Shown: positions 46,252 through 54,737 of the stretch, one piece after another
How the letters are laid out: each line of letters begins with the position of its first letter
Position numbering within the stretch: position 1 is the first letter of the stretch
DNA from: Sulfopaludibacter sp035606355
GTDB taxonomy: Bacteria > Acidobacteriota > Terriglobia > Bryobacterales > Bryobacteraceae
Assembly (NCBI GenBank): GCA_035606355.1
Contig: DATNFO010000015.1
Location: 293,718-357,717 of the forward strand
DNA length: 64,000 nt
Direction: 5' to 3'
Program-made: the position numbers and the translations under genes
Notes under the pieces: model-generated
The model's database searches: none
What the model saw: only the letters and a program-made list of their open reading frames with translations
What the model was told of the DNA's origin: nothing

Positions 46252-46830
46252 TCAGGCGGCCACGTGAGCGCCATAGAGGCCGCGGCTGTATATGTACGCA
46301 AGCACACCAGCAGGCACTCCGGCCGGCTGCTCGCCCGCCGCCAGAGCCTCGCGAATTTCGGAGGACGATACCGGCAACTCCAGACTGTCCAGCCGTTCCA
46401 GCCGTACTTCCTCCGGAGCTTCATACATCTTCCCCGGTCGGCTCACCACGAGAAATGTCACCGCGGAAGCAACATCCCGCCAGCGATGCCAGGTGCGGAT
46501 TTCGGCGAATGCATCGGCGCCGATCAAAAAGTACAGTTCGCCCTCAGGCTGCCGCGCGCGAACCCTCTCGATGGTGTCGATAGAGTAGCTGCGCACCGTG
46601 CCCTCTTCCAGGCGCGAGACTTCGAAGCGCGGGTCGCACGCGCAGGCAATCTCCGCCATCCGCACCCGATCTTCATAGGGCGCACGTGCGCCTGCCGACT
46701 TGTGCGGCGGACTGGCAGCCGGGACGAACAGCACACGGTCGAGGTGGAAATGCAGGGAGGCGGCCCGCGCGACCTCCAGATGCGCATCGTGAATGGGGTC
46801 GAACGTGCCGCCGAAAATTGCCAGCTTCAT
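46252..46830 (-). CDS. nadD: Nicotinate-nucleotide adenylyltransferase
   Basis: 192 residues. It makes deamido-NAD from nicotinate mononucleotide and ATP. GGTFDPIHDAH (7-17) is the nucleotidyltransferase (H/T)xxH loop with Ala where Gly is usual, and SSSEIREAL is the ISSTxIR motif. FLIGADAFAEIRTWHRW and VLFVPAASPPHK are NadD-specific. It lies 18 nt after the cyclophilin gene, in the same direction, so the two are probably co-transcribed. Confidence 0.92.
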   Translation of the reverse strand: MKLAIFGGTFDPIHDAHLEVARAASLHFHLDRVLFVPAASPPHKSAGARAPYEDRVRMAEIACACDPRFEVSRLEEGTVRSYSIDTIERVRARQPEGELYFLIGADAFAEIRTWHRWRDVASAVTFLVVSRPGKMYEAPEEVRLERLDSLELPVSSSEIREALAAGEQPAGVPAGVLAYIYSRGLYGAHVAA

Positions 46831-46848
46831 TTGGCCAGCCGGCTCGCG

Positions 46849-47337
46849 TCAGCTTCGTTCGATGGTGACGGAGTTGATGCGAACTTCCTTGAGCGGGCGG
46901 TCCTGCGCGCCGCGCGGCACTTCGGAGATTTTCTTCACCACGTCATAGCCTTCGGTGACTTCGCCGAAGATGCTGTGCTTATTGTCCAGCCACGGAGTCG
47001 CGGCTACGGTGACGAAGAACTGGCTGCCATTGGTGTTCGGACCGGCATTCGCCATTGAAAGCAGCCCCGGCTTGGCATGGCGTAAATCGGGGTGGAACTC
47101 ATCGCCGAACTTGTATCCGGGACCGCCGCGGCCCGTGCCTTCCGGGTCACCGCCCTGAATCATGAAATCGGGAATCACGCGATGAAAAACGGTGCCGTTG
47201 TAAAAGGGCTTGCCCGTCTTGCTGCCGTCCGCGAGCGTGACAAAGTTCTCCACGGTTTTGGGAGCCTTGTCGGCGTACAGCTTTGCTTTAAACGTTCCTT
47301 CGGTCGTGTCGAACGTTGCGTAAGTTTCGTTGGCCAT
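46849..47337 (-). CDS. Cyclophilin-type peptidyl-prolyl isomerase
   Basis: 162 residues from the ATG at 47335-47337. Core motifs: FHRVIPDFMIQGGDPEGTG (active-site Arg, Phe, Met, Gln), NTNGSQFFVT and LDNKHSIFGEV. There is no signal peptide, so it is cytoplasmic like PpiB. A good promoter (TTAGCA-17-TACAAT) ends 7 nt before the ATG, suggesting leaderless mRNA. The long frame running further upstream on this strand is antisense to the activase gene and was discarded. Confidence 0.92.
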   Translation of the reverse strand: MANETYATFDTTEGTFKAKLYADKAPKTVENFVTLADGSKTGKPFYNGTVFHRVIPDFMIQGGDPEGTGRGGPGYKFGDEFHPDLRHAKPGLLSMANAGPNTNGSQFFVTVAATPWLDNKHSIFGEVTEGYDVVKKISEVPRGAQDRPLKEVRINSVTIERS

Positions 47338-47344
47338 TACTGAA

Positions 47345-47373
47345 ATTGTAGCGCGCGGGGCAAAAATTGCTAA
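47345..47373 (-). promoter_or_regulatory. Promoter of the cyclophilin-nadD unit
   Basis: TTAGCA (47368-47373) and TACAAT (47345-47350) lie at 17 nt on the minus strand. The start codon begins 7 nt after the -10 box. This is the best-formed promoter in the window. Confidence 0.6.
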
Positions 47374-47394
47374 TATTAGGTTAAGCAGATCCGA

Positions 47395-48351
47395 TTGACC
47401 CGAAAACAGGCCAGCACGGCGCGGGGTGCCGCGAAACCAGCCGCATCGCCCGACCCTTCGGCCCTCGTTTTCAACGTCATGCGCTTCGCGACCGGGGATG
47501 GCCCGGGCATACGGACGACGATTTTTCTCAAAGGCTGCCCTCTCTCCTGCTGGTGGTGCCACAATCCCGAAAGCCAGCGATTCCTCCCCGACCATTTGTA
47601 CTTCGAGGACCGCTGCCGCCATTGCCTGGATTGCGTGGACGCCTGCCCGCGGCACGCGATCTCCGAGGAGGGCGGCGCGCTGCGCACCTCCGAAGATTGC
47701 GACTTTTGCAGGACATGCGTGGATGTCTGCATGGCCGAGGCCCGGCAAATCGCCGGACGGGAGTACCGCGTCAGCGAACTGGTAGCCGAAGTAGAGCGCG
47801 ATCTGCTGTTCTTCGATGAATCGGGCGGCGGCGTGACGCTTTCGGGTGGCGAGCCTCTGTCGCGTCCTGCGTTCACCACGGCGTTGCTGGCCGCGTGCCG
47901 CCGTCGCGGCATCCACACGGCTATCGAAACGTGCGGCTTCGCGGACCCCGCAGTTTTTCGGGCGGTCGCAGCCCACGCGAACCTGCTGCTCTTCGATCTG
48001 AAGCTGATCGACGAAACGAAGCACCGCCGGTTTACGGGCGTCTCTAACAGGCGCATCCTGGCAAACCTGGAAGAAGCGGTGGCAGCCGGACGCGCCGTCA
48101 GCGTGCGCATACCGGTGGTCCCCGGCGTCAACGATTCCGCGGAGGACATGGCGGAGTTCGCTGCATACCTGGGGCGCGTTCGGCCGCGCGCCATCGAACT
48201 GCTGCCCTATCACGATATCGGCGCCGGGAAATATGCCCGCCTCGGCTTGGCCTACAAACTTGCGGGCACGCCACAACCCGCAGCCGCGGACCTCGCGCGT
48301 TTTCGCGAGGCTCTAAAGCGCGCGGGCTTACCGGTAACAGTAGGAGGTTGA
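47395..48351 (+). CDS. Glycyl-radical enzyme activase (radical SAM)
   Basis: 318 residues. The radical-SAM motif is CPLSCWWC (C-x3-C-x2-C). Two further 4Fe-4S clusters follow (CRHCLDCVDACP and CDFCRTCVDVC), as in activases of PflD-like enzymes, but unlike PflA itself, which lacks the ferredoxin insert. The SGGEPLSRPAF loop binds SAM. It uses SAM to place a radical on the Gly of the enzyme encoded next. The start is a TTG at 47395, with the first ATG only at residue 29; the first about 22 residues are therefore uncertain. The stop is 2 nt before the next start. Confidence 0.92.
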   Translation: MTRKQASTARGAAKPAASPDPSALVFNVMRFATGDGPGIRTTIFLKGCPLSCWWCHNPESQRFLPDHLYFEDRCRHCLDCVDACPRHAISEEGGALRTSEDCDFCRTCVDVCMAEARQIAGREYRVSELVAEVERDLLFFDESGGGVTLSGGEPLSRPAFTTALLAACRRRGIHTAIETCGFADPAVFRAVAAHANLLLFDLKLIDETKHRRFTGVSNRRILANLEEAVAAGRAVSVRIPVVPGVNDSAEDMAEFAAYLGRVRPRAIELLPYHDIGAGKYARLGLAYKLAGTPQPAAADLARFREALKRAGLPVTVGG

Positions 48352-48353
48352 CC

Positions 48354-50711
48354 ATGACGGAACGAGTGCAAAGACTACGGCAAGCAAGCCTGAATACCAA
48401 GCCGTACGTGTCTCTGGAACGTGCGAAGCTCTTGACGGATTTCTACCGCACGGCCGGTCCGCTATCGCCGCCGATGCTGCGCGCGAAGAGCCTGGAGTAC
48501 ATTTACGCGAATCGGACGATCTACATTGGCGCCGAAGAGTTGATCGTCGGCGAGCGCGGTCCTAAACCCAAGGCGACGCCAACGTATCCCGAGCTCTGCT
48601 GCCATAGCATGGAAGATCTCCAGATTCTGCACACGCGCGAGAAGATTTCCTACTGCGTCGACGAAGAGACGCGCCGCATACAGTGCGAGGAAGTGATTCC
48701 GTTCTGGCAGGGTCACAGCATCCGCGATCGCATCTTCGCGGAGATGACTCCGGAGTGGAAGAACGCCTATGAAGCCGGCGTCTTCACCGAGTTTATGGAG
48801 CAGCGCGCGCCCGGGCACACGGTGCTGGGCGACATTATTTATCGCAAGGGCTTGCTCGAAATGCAGCGGGAAGTGAGCGCCGCCATCGACGCATTGGATT
48901 ACTTCAACGATCCGCTAGCTTATGACAAGGAGCAGGAACTGCGCGCGATGTTTGTCGCCGCGGGCGCCGTCATGAACTTCGCCGAACGCCACGCCGAAGC
49001 CGCCGCGCGCATGGCCGCCGCCGAACCCGATGGCCGCCGCCGCGAGGAACTGCTGCGCATCGCCGAGGTCTGCACGCACGTGCCCGCGTACGCCCCGCGG
49101 AATTTCTGGGAAGCGATTCAGTCGTACTGGTTCACTCACCTGAGCGTCATTACCGAACTGAACGGTTGGGATTCGTTCAACCCGGGCCATCTGGATCAGC
49201 ACCTGTACCCGTTCTATAAGAAGGATCTGGAAGCCGGCACACTCACCGAAGACCAGGCTCGCGAACTGCTGCAGTGCTTCTGGGTGAAGTTCAACAATCA
49301 GCCCGCGCCGCCGAAGGTGGGAGTCACGGCGGCCGAGAGCGGCACCTACACGGATTTCTGCAACATCAACACCGGCGGACTCAACCCCGACGGCTCATCA
49401 GCGGTGAATGACCTCACCTTCCTGCTGCTCGAGGTGATCGATGAAATGCGCCTGCTGCAGCCCTCAACGAATCTGCAACTCAGCCGCAAGAGTCCGGACC
49501 GCTTCCTGAAGCGCGGCCTGGAGATCGTGCGCAAGGGTTGGGGTCAACCGTCCATATTCAATGCCGACATGGTGGTGGAGGAACTTCTCAGGCAGGGCAA
49601 ATCGATCGAGGATGCGCGCGCCGGCGGCACCAGCGGCTGCGTGGAAACCGGAGCCTTCGGCAAGGAGGCGTACGTCCTCACCGGCTACTTCAATCTGCCG
49701 AAAGTTCTCGAGATCACGCTGAACAATGGCATGGATCCGCGCACCGGAAAGCGGGTGGGCATCGAAACGGGCGATCCGCGCCTCTTCCACTCCTTTGAAC
49801 AGGTGATGGACGCCTTCGCCCGGCAGTTGCAGTATCTGGTGGAAGTGAAGATTCGCGGCAACAACGTGATCGAGCGCCTGTTTGCCCGCCTGATGCCCGC
49901 GCCGTACCTCTCGCTGCTGATCGACGACTGCATGCCGAATGGCCGCGATTACAACGATGGCGGACCGCGCTACAACTCGACGTACATTATGGGTGTTGCG
50001 CCGGGAACCTGCACGGATAGTCTCGCCGCGATCAAGCATCATGTCTTCGAGAAGTGCTCGCTCACGATTGGAGAACTGCTCGACGCGCTTGCGGAGAATT
50101 TCGAGGGCCACGAAAAGACACGCCTCATGCTGTGGAACAAGACGCCGAAGTATGGCAATGACGATGCGTACGCCGACGAGATTCTCGGGCGCGTCTTCGA
50201 CCTGTTCTTCGACACCATCAACGGGCGTCCGAACACCAAGGGCGGATCGTATCGCGTGAACTATCTCTCCACCACGTGCCACGTTTACTTCGGGTCGGTG
50301 ACCGGCGCGACCCCTGACGGGCGCAGAGCCTGGGAGCCGCACTCCGACGGCATTTCGCCCGCGCAAGGCGCCGATCGCCACGGGCCCACAGCGGTGATTA
50401 AATCGGCGGCCCGCCTGGATCACGCCCGCACCGGCGGCACGCTGCTGAATCAGAAGTTCACGCCCAAGGTGGTTGAGGGAGAACAAGGACTGGATCGCAT
50501 GGCTCACCTGGTGCGCTCCTACTTCCGCATGGACGGCCACCACATTCAATTTAATGTGGTCACCGCCGATACGCTCCGCGCCGCGCAGCGGGAGCCGGAA
50601 AAACATCGCGACCTGATCGTGCGCGTGGCTGGGTACAGCGACTACTTCTGCGACCTCACTGTCGCCCTGCAGAACGAAATCATCGCGCGCACGGAACAGA
50701 CAACGGTCTGA
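48354..50711 (+). CDS. hypD: Glycyl-radical trans-4-hydroxy-L-proline dehydratase
   Basis: 785 residues from the ATG at 48354, which has a perfect AGGAGG 6 nt upstream. Thiyl-radical Cys429 in TSGCVE, general base Glu431, and radical Gly760 in RVAGYSDYF. Compared with what I recall of the C. difficile HypD catalytic set (H160, D278, S334, F340, C434, E436, T645, G765), every residue is present at a constant offset of five (H155, D273, S329, F335, C429, E431, T640, G760). This favours hydroxyproline dehydration to pyrroline-5-carboxylate over choline, glycerol or formate-lyase functions. It works only without oxygen. proC is not adjacent. Confidence 0.88.
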   Translation: MTERVQRLRQASLNTKPYVSLERAKLLTDFYRTAGPLSPPMLRAKSLEYIYANRTIYIGAEELIVGERGPKPKATPTYPELCCHSMEDLQILHTREKISYCVDEETRRIQCEEVIPFWQGHSIRDRIFAEMTPEWKNAYEAGVFTEFMEQRAPGHTVLGDIIYRKGLLEMQREVSAAIDALDYFNDPLAYDKEQELRAMFVAAGAVMNFAERHAEAAARMAAAEPDGRRREELLRIAEVCTHVPAYAPRNFWEAIQSYWFTHLSVITELNGWDSFNPGHLDQHLYPFYKKDLEAGTLTEDQARELLQCFWVKFNNQPAPPKVGVTAAESGTYTDFCNINTGGLNPDGSSAVNDLTFLLLEVIDEMRLLQPSTNLQLSRKSPDRFLKRGLEIVRKGWGQPSIFNADMVVEELLRQGKSIEDARAGGTSGCVETGAFGKEAYVLTGYFNLPKVLEITLNNGMDPRTGKRVGIETGDPRLFHSFEQVMDAFARQLQYLVEVKIRGNNVIERLFARLMPAPYLSLLIDDCMPNGRDYNDGGPRYNSTYIMGVAPGTCTDSLAAIKHHVFEKCSLTIGELLDALAENFEGHEKTRLMLWNKTPKYGNDDAYADEILGRVFDLFFDTINGRPNTKGGSYRVNYLSTTCHVYFGSVTGATPDGRRAWEPHSDGISPAQGADRHGPTAVIKSAARLDHARTGGTLLNQKFTPKVVEGEQGLDRMAHLVRSYFRMDGHHIQFNVVTADTLRAAQREPEKHRDLIVRVAGYSDYFCDLTVALQNEIIARTEQTTV

Positions 50712-50824
50712 AACCGTCACTCCGGTTCATCGTTCGAAAACGCGCAAAAACCGGGCGCATCCATTGAAGGCATGATAGTCCTGAAGCCGGAATCGCTCCT
50801 ATACTCGGCAAGAGGAAAACTTTT

Positions 50825-51592
50825 ATGGCCTTGGCATCGGATTTCTGCCCCGGTGGTACGATTCAGCTGCAAGTTTCAGCGGGTGAAGGTGTCGCATTTG
50901 TCCGCGGGACAATCTGCTGTTTCGTGTTCAAGAAGGGCGAGTCACAACTGTATCTCCTAACTTGCGGACACGTCCTTAGTCCGCCCGGGAAGCAGAGAGC
51001 GAATGCGATTGTTTACGACAGCGACAAGAACCCCACGGGAGTCATCTCCGGGGGAGACCTGCTGTTCAACGAAAAGGTCCTGGAAGGAATGGACGCCGGC
51101 TTGGCTAAAGTGACCAAGGCACATGAAATGACGGCGGAGAATTTCAACGTTGCGGGCACCCGGACTCCGTTGACGGGAATGGTGAACATGTTCAGAGTTC
51201 CGGCCCAGAACCTGGATGTCATGGTGCGCGGCGCCCGCACGGCCGGCGCCGACCCGACTCCCAAACCTGGCAAGATGAACGACGCCGGGTATGCGGGGCG
51301 TTTCAAAATAGTTCCCTCCAAAGCCGGGCTTCAACAAGGGTTGAAGTGGGCGGAAGGCGACTCCGGGGCGCCTGTTTATAATCAGGCGGGCATTCTGCTG
51401 GCGATGGTTACCAGCGGCTCCGGCCCTAATGGGGTCGGCGCGTTCTCGATCGGATTTGTGTTCAAGGCTTTTCAGGAAAACGGCGCAGAGCTGGAAATCG
51501 CTACGTGGGGGAATCGATCCCAGTGGGAGGCGAAAGTGGAAGCAGCCTTTTCAGCGGCGCCCGTGTGGACCACGAACCCGCTGCTCCGCTAA
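50825..51592 (+). CDS. Trypsin-fold serine protease-like protein without a signal peptide
   Basis: 255 residues. A probable catalytic triad is His49 (LLTCGHVL), Asp90 (EGMDAGLAKV) and Ser180 (EGDSGAPVYN), the spacing of chymotrypsin/S1-like domains. There is no export signal: the N-terminus is MALASDFCPGGTIQLQV, so a cytosolic or phage-like role is possible. AGAGG lies 9 nt before the ATG. It is monocistronic and convergent with the M2 peptidase. It could equally be a non-catalytic relative. Confidence 0.65.
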   Translation: MALASDFCPGGTIQLQVSAGEGVAFVRGTICCFVFKKGESQLYLLTCGHVLSPPGKQRANAIVYDSDKNPTGVISGGDLLFNEKVLEGMDAGLAKVTKAHEMTAENFNVAGTRTPLTGMVNMFRVPAQNLDVMVRGARTAGADPTPKPGKMNDAGYAGRFKIVPSKAGLQQGLKWAEGDSGAPVYNQAGILLAMVTSGSGPNGVGAFSIGFVFKAFQENGAELEIATWGNRSQWEAKVEAAFSAAPVWTTNPLLR

Positions 51593-51647
51593 TGGCTGGC
51601 GACCGTCAGGGGCTGTGAAAAATATCGAATTGCTTCCGTATCCCCGG

Positions 51648-51734
51648 CACCTTTTACCGCTCCCTTACGGTCACGGCTCCGTATGTAATTGATACTACTA
51701 ACGGAGCCGCGACCGTCGGAAGCGGTAAAAGGTG
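51648..51734. repeat. Long near-perfect inverted repeat
   Basis: Arms of about 35 nt (51648-51682 and 51701-51734, one mismatch plus a 1-nt indel region) enclose an 18-nt AT-rich loop. It lies between two converging genes. The rest of the gap (51735-51842) contains a T8 run and two imperfect direct copies of a 34-nt word ending GAACAGCAGCCGGAT. It is too long for an ordinary terminator and resembles a MITE-like palindrome. Confidence 0.7.
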
Positions 51735-51842
51735 TATCGAAAGGCGAATGCAGAGCGACGAGAACAGCAGCCGGATTTTTTTTACAACCCCGTGAGGGAG
51801 CCGGAAGGCGGATGGAGCGCTACGGGAACAGCAGCCTGATTG

Positions 51843-53624
51843 CTACCAGCCCACCGGCTTGCCCTTGTTCTGCTCGTCCAGCCACTTTTGTAGCGGTGCG
51901 AAGTAGTCGCGGATCGCAGTGGCGTCCATCTGCTTTGTGCCCGCAATTTTCTCAAGCGCATCCTGCCACGGCTGGCGCTGTCCCATCTCCAGCATGGCGT
52001 TGAGCTTCGCGCCCGCCGCCTTGTTGCCGAAGATGGAGCAGCGGTTCAGCGGTCCCGTGCACCCGGCCGTCTGCGCCAGCGCGCGATGGAACTGGAACTG
52101 GAGAATGTCCGCAAGGAAGTAGCGCATATACGGCACGTTCGCCGCGACGTGATACTTCGCTCCGGGGTCGAAATCCTGTTCCGTACGCCCGGCGGGAGGC
52201 GCGACGCCCGAGTATTTGAGCCGCAGATCCCACCATGACTGGTTGTATTTATCAGGCGGAATCTCGCCCGAGAACACCTTCCAGCGCCACTGGTCGATAA
52301 CGAGGCCGAACGGCAGAAAAGCGATCTTCTCCAGTGCCTTGTGCAGCAGCAGCCCAATGTCTTTGCTGGTATCCGGCGCGCGATCCAGCAGCCCAATCTT
52401 CACCAGGTATTCCGGTGTAATCGAGAGCGCGATCGTGTCGCCCACCGCTTCGTGAAAACCGTCGTTGGCGCTGTTGCGGAAGGTCGGCGCGAGCTTGTCA
52501 TAGGCGCGCTGATAGAAGTTGTGGCCGAGTTCGTGATGGATGGTGAGGAAATCCTCGCCGGTAATCTGTATGCACATTTTCAGGCGAAGATCGTCCACCG
52601 CGTCGATGTCCCAGGCGCTGGCGTGGCAGACCACGTCGCGGTCGCGCGGCTTGAGAAACATCGACCTTTCCCAGAATGTCTGCGGCAGCGGAGCGAAGCC
52701 CAGCGATACGAAGAAATTCTCGCCATACTTCACCATCCCCTTCCAGTCGACGTTGTGCTGGTGCAGCAAAGCCGTAAGGTCGTAGCCGGGATCGGCATTT
52801 TTCGGCTGGACGAGCGGGTAGACATTGCTCCAGTCCTGCGCCCAGAGATTGCCCAGCAACTGTGCTGGAATCGGACCGTTCGCCGGAACGGCATCGCCAT
52901 ATTTTTCGCGGAGCTTCCAGCGCACGTACGCGTGCAGCGATTTATAGAGAGGCTCTAACTGCTGCCACAGCCGGTCGACCTCGCGCGCGAAATCCTGTGG
53001 CGGCATATCGTATTGCGAGCGCCACATCGCGCCGTTGTCCGCAAAGCCGAGCTCTTTTGCGCCTTTGTTCGCGAGCTCGACGTAGCGGACGAAATCGTTC
53101 TTCATCGGCTTGGAAATGTTGTGCCAGCCGGTCCAGACGTCGAGCAACTCTTTCGGGTCGCGGCTATCGGCCATAATCTTCGTGATCTGCTCGATATCGA
53201 GGCAGCTATCGGGCCCTTTGGGGCAGTACTTACCCTTGCCGTACATGCCGTCCATCGCCGCGATCAGGCGCGTCAGTTCCTCGGCCTGCTTGGGGTCGGC
53301 GGGCGTCGCGACGCTGAGGGAGAGCTTAAGCAGCTTGATCTTGCGCGCGGTAACCGGGTCGAGTTTGATCCCGTCGAAGCGCGTCGATTCCTTGGCGTAT
53401 TTCACGGTCTCATCGATGACGCGCTGGTCGGCTTTGGCGGACAACGCTTCGGTATCGTCGGTGATGTACGTGTTCTGGACCCAATCGGCGCGCGACTGTT
53501 CGACTCCCATGACAAGGAGCTTCTGTTCGGCGTCGTCAATGAAGCGACGTGCGGCTTCGGGCGTCGGTTTTTGGGCAAACGCCGCGGGGATCAAGAGAGC
53601 GACGGCCCAGAGGCGGAATTTCAT
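51843..53624 (-). CDS. M2-family zinc dipeptidyl carboxypeptidase (ACE-like)
   Basis: 593 residues from the ATG at 53622-53624 (MKFRLWAVALLIPAAFA, signal peptide), with GAAGGT close upstream. Zinc site HELGH in IHHELGHNFY, with Glu of HEAVGD 28 residues further. Flanking M2 marks are QYDMPPQDFAREVDRLWQQLEPLYKSLHAYVR, CHASAWDI and PYMRYFLADILQFQFHRAL. It removes C-terminal dipeptides from peptides in the periplasm or outside. In the same frame an artefactual start would run antisense through the tRNA gene. Confidence 0.92.
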   Translation of the reverse strand: MKFRLWAVALLIPAAFAQKPTPEAARRFIDDAEQKLLVMGVEQSRADWVQNTYITDDTEALSAKADQRVIDETVKYAKESTRFDGIKLDPVTARKIKLLKLSLSVATPADPKQAEELTRLIAAMDGMYGKGKYCPKGPDSCLDIEQITKIMADSRDPKELLDVWTGWHNISKPMKNDFVRYVELANKGAKELGFADNGAMWRSQYDMPPQDFAREVDRLWQQLEPLYKSLHAYVRWKLREKYGDAVPANGPIPAQLLGNLWAQDWSNVYPLVQPKNADPGYDLTALLHQHNVDWKGMVKYGENFFVSLGFAPLPQTFWERSMFLKPRDRDVVCHASAWDIDAVDDLRLKMCIQITGEDFLTIHHELGHNFYQRAYDKLAPTFRNSANDGFHEAVGDTIALSITPEYLVKIGLLDRAPDTSKDIGLLLHKALEKIAFLPFGLVIDQWRWKVFSGEIPPDKYNQSWWDLRLKYSGVAPPAGRTEQDFDPGAKYHVAANVPYMRYFLADILQFQFHRALAQTAGCTGPLNRCSIFGNKAAGAKLNAMLEMGQRQPWQDALEKIAGTKQMDATAIRDYFAPLQKWLDEQNKGKPVGW

Positions 53625-53742
53625 ACCTTCACGGTAGCAGCGTGCGCGTCGCTCCGGGGACAGCGCACGGGCGCAACTTTTGCGCGCGGATTTTGCGCAC
53701 GGCGCAACTGACGTGCTAGCATCTAAATATCTGCGTGACATC

Positions 53743-53820
<78 letters not shown>

Positions 53821-53867
53821 ATTCATCTCCTTTACCATCAAAAGCCTACAACGATTTTAATGACCCC

Positions 53868-53915
53868 TGTAGCTTGTTTTGTAGCTTATTTTTGAAATTG
53901 CTCGGATAAGCTACA
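53868..53915. repeat. Repeated TGTAGCTT words next to the tRNA end
   Basis: TGTAGCTT at 53868-53875 and 53880-53887, inverted as AAGCTACA at 53908-53915, about 50 nt beyond the tRNA. Arm-type integrase or excisionase sites often look like this. 53821-54022 holds no gene. Confidence 0.35.
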
Positions 53916-54022
53916 CATCGCTGGAGGCTCGGAACCAGTACCTAGCCGACGCCGATCCGTCCCGTCCGACGTTCCAGCCACGACCGCTGGAGCTTTTCCC
54001 ACCAAATGTCGAATCAGTTTAT

Positions 54023-54277
54023 ATGCGGTACTCGATTTTCGATATGCAGAAGGCAGAACTGAAAAAACTCCACGTCAGGTCACCGGCAGAGCGAGATGGC
54101 TTCGCAAGGGCGTTGCGGCTGAACTGTGAAGCGCTCGGATTTGCGGCAGAAGGCCGAACCCTCGAAGCGCATGTCCAATTCATGTTCGTGGAAGCCGTGC
54201 TGATGGCGATGCGGGATGGACGATACGAGAGCGAATTCAGACGAGTCGTGGAGGGCTTGACCGGCGAACCGGCTTAA
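54023..54277 (+). CDS. Small hypothetical protein of the island
   Basis: 84 residues, probably helical, with no signal peptide or membrane segment. The segment EGRTLEAHVQFMFVEAVLMAMRDG recurs, frameshifted, at 56429-56508, so the family has been duplicated inside the island and this copy is the intact one. No SD was found for the first ATG; the ATG at residue 8 is an alternative. The function is not recognised. Confidence 0.45.
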   Translation: MRYSIFDMQKAELKKLHVRSPAERDGFARALRLNCEALGFAAEGRTLEAHVQFMFVEAVLMAMRDGRYESEFRRVVEGLTGEPA

Positions 54278-54297
54278 ATCGGCGCTGCGTCCGCAAC

Positions 54298-54320
54298 GTC
54301 GTGAGGTTCGATCCCACGAC
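54298..54320 (+). other. tRNA T-arm-like hairpin
   Basis: GTCGTG and CACGAC enclose GG-TTCGAT-CC with one bulged A, carrying the box-B-like word GGTTCGATCCC. No complete cloverleaf could be drawn around it. It may be a remnant of a tRNA 3' end or chance. The gap 54278-54443 shows no gene. Confidence 0.25.
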
Positions 54321-54428
54321 AACCGGAACACAATCGGGCGCTCTTGAAGCCCCGGCCTGCGCCGACCCGATAACGGCAAGGATCGGTTCCGGTGCAGGTC
54401 GGACGCCGACGAACGGCGTATTCTCGAT

Positions 54429-54437
54429 TGTTATTCT
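54429..54437 (+). promoter_or_regulatory. Extended -10 (TGnTATTCT) of the first TIR locus
   Basis: TGTTATTCT ends 6 nt before the ATG at 54444. The 6-nt gap is GAGGAG, too close to the ATG to work as a normal ribosome site. The same TGnTATTCT precedes the gene at 57390. Confidence 0.45.
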
Positions 54438-54443
54438 GAGGAG

Positions 54444-54719
54444 ATGTCAGGGCTGAATCGGGATCAGGAACGCCGAATCGTTGATGCGCTCGTAGCGCTT
54501 CCCGAAGCGCCCAACGTAGATGCCCTCAAAGCCGTCAGCGTCCGCACGATCCAAGACGTGCTGGCTTGCTCTGGTGAGCGGGCGCAAGCGATCCTGACCG
54601 ATTTGCGGGAACATAACAAAATCGAAGCTGCAATCACGCCACGGGGCGCATCGCTGGATCAACGAGAGCGGATGCCAGTGGGCCGATTGCGGTGGGTGTG
54701 CCCTGCCACCGACGTTTAG
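54444..54719 (+). CDS. Small helix-turn-helix-like protein before TIR gene 1
   Basis: 91 residues. The middle (KAVSVRTIQDVLACSGERAQAILTDLREHNKIEAAITPRG) reads like a winged helix-turn-helix, so a DNA-binding or regulatory role is possible. It ends 18 nt before the TIR gene at 54738 and is most likely co-transcribed with it. No family name can be given. Confidence 0.5.
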   Translation: MSGLNRDQERRIVDALVALPEAPNVDALKAVSVRTIQDVLACSGERAQAILTDLREHNKIEAAITPRGASLDQRERMPVGRLRWVCPATDV

Positions 54720-54737
54720 CTCCGATAAGGTGATCTC

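Noticed and set aside
47338..48276. N-terminal extension of the cyclophilin on the minus strand
   Set aside because: Antisense to the radical-SAM activase; the promoter and the ATG at 47337 explain the gene.
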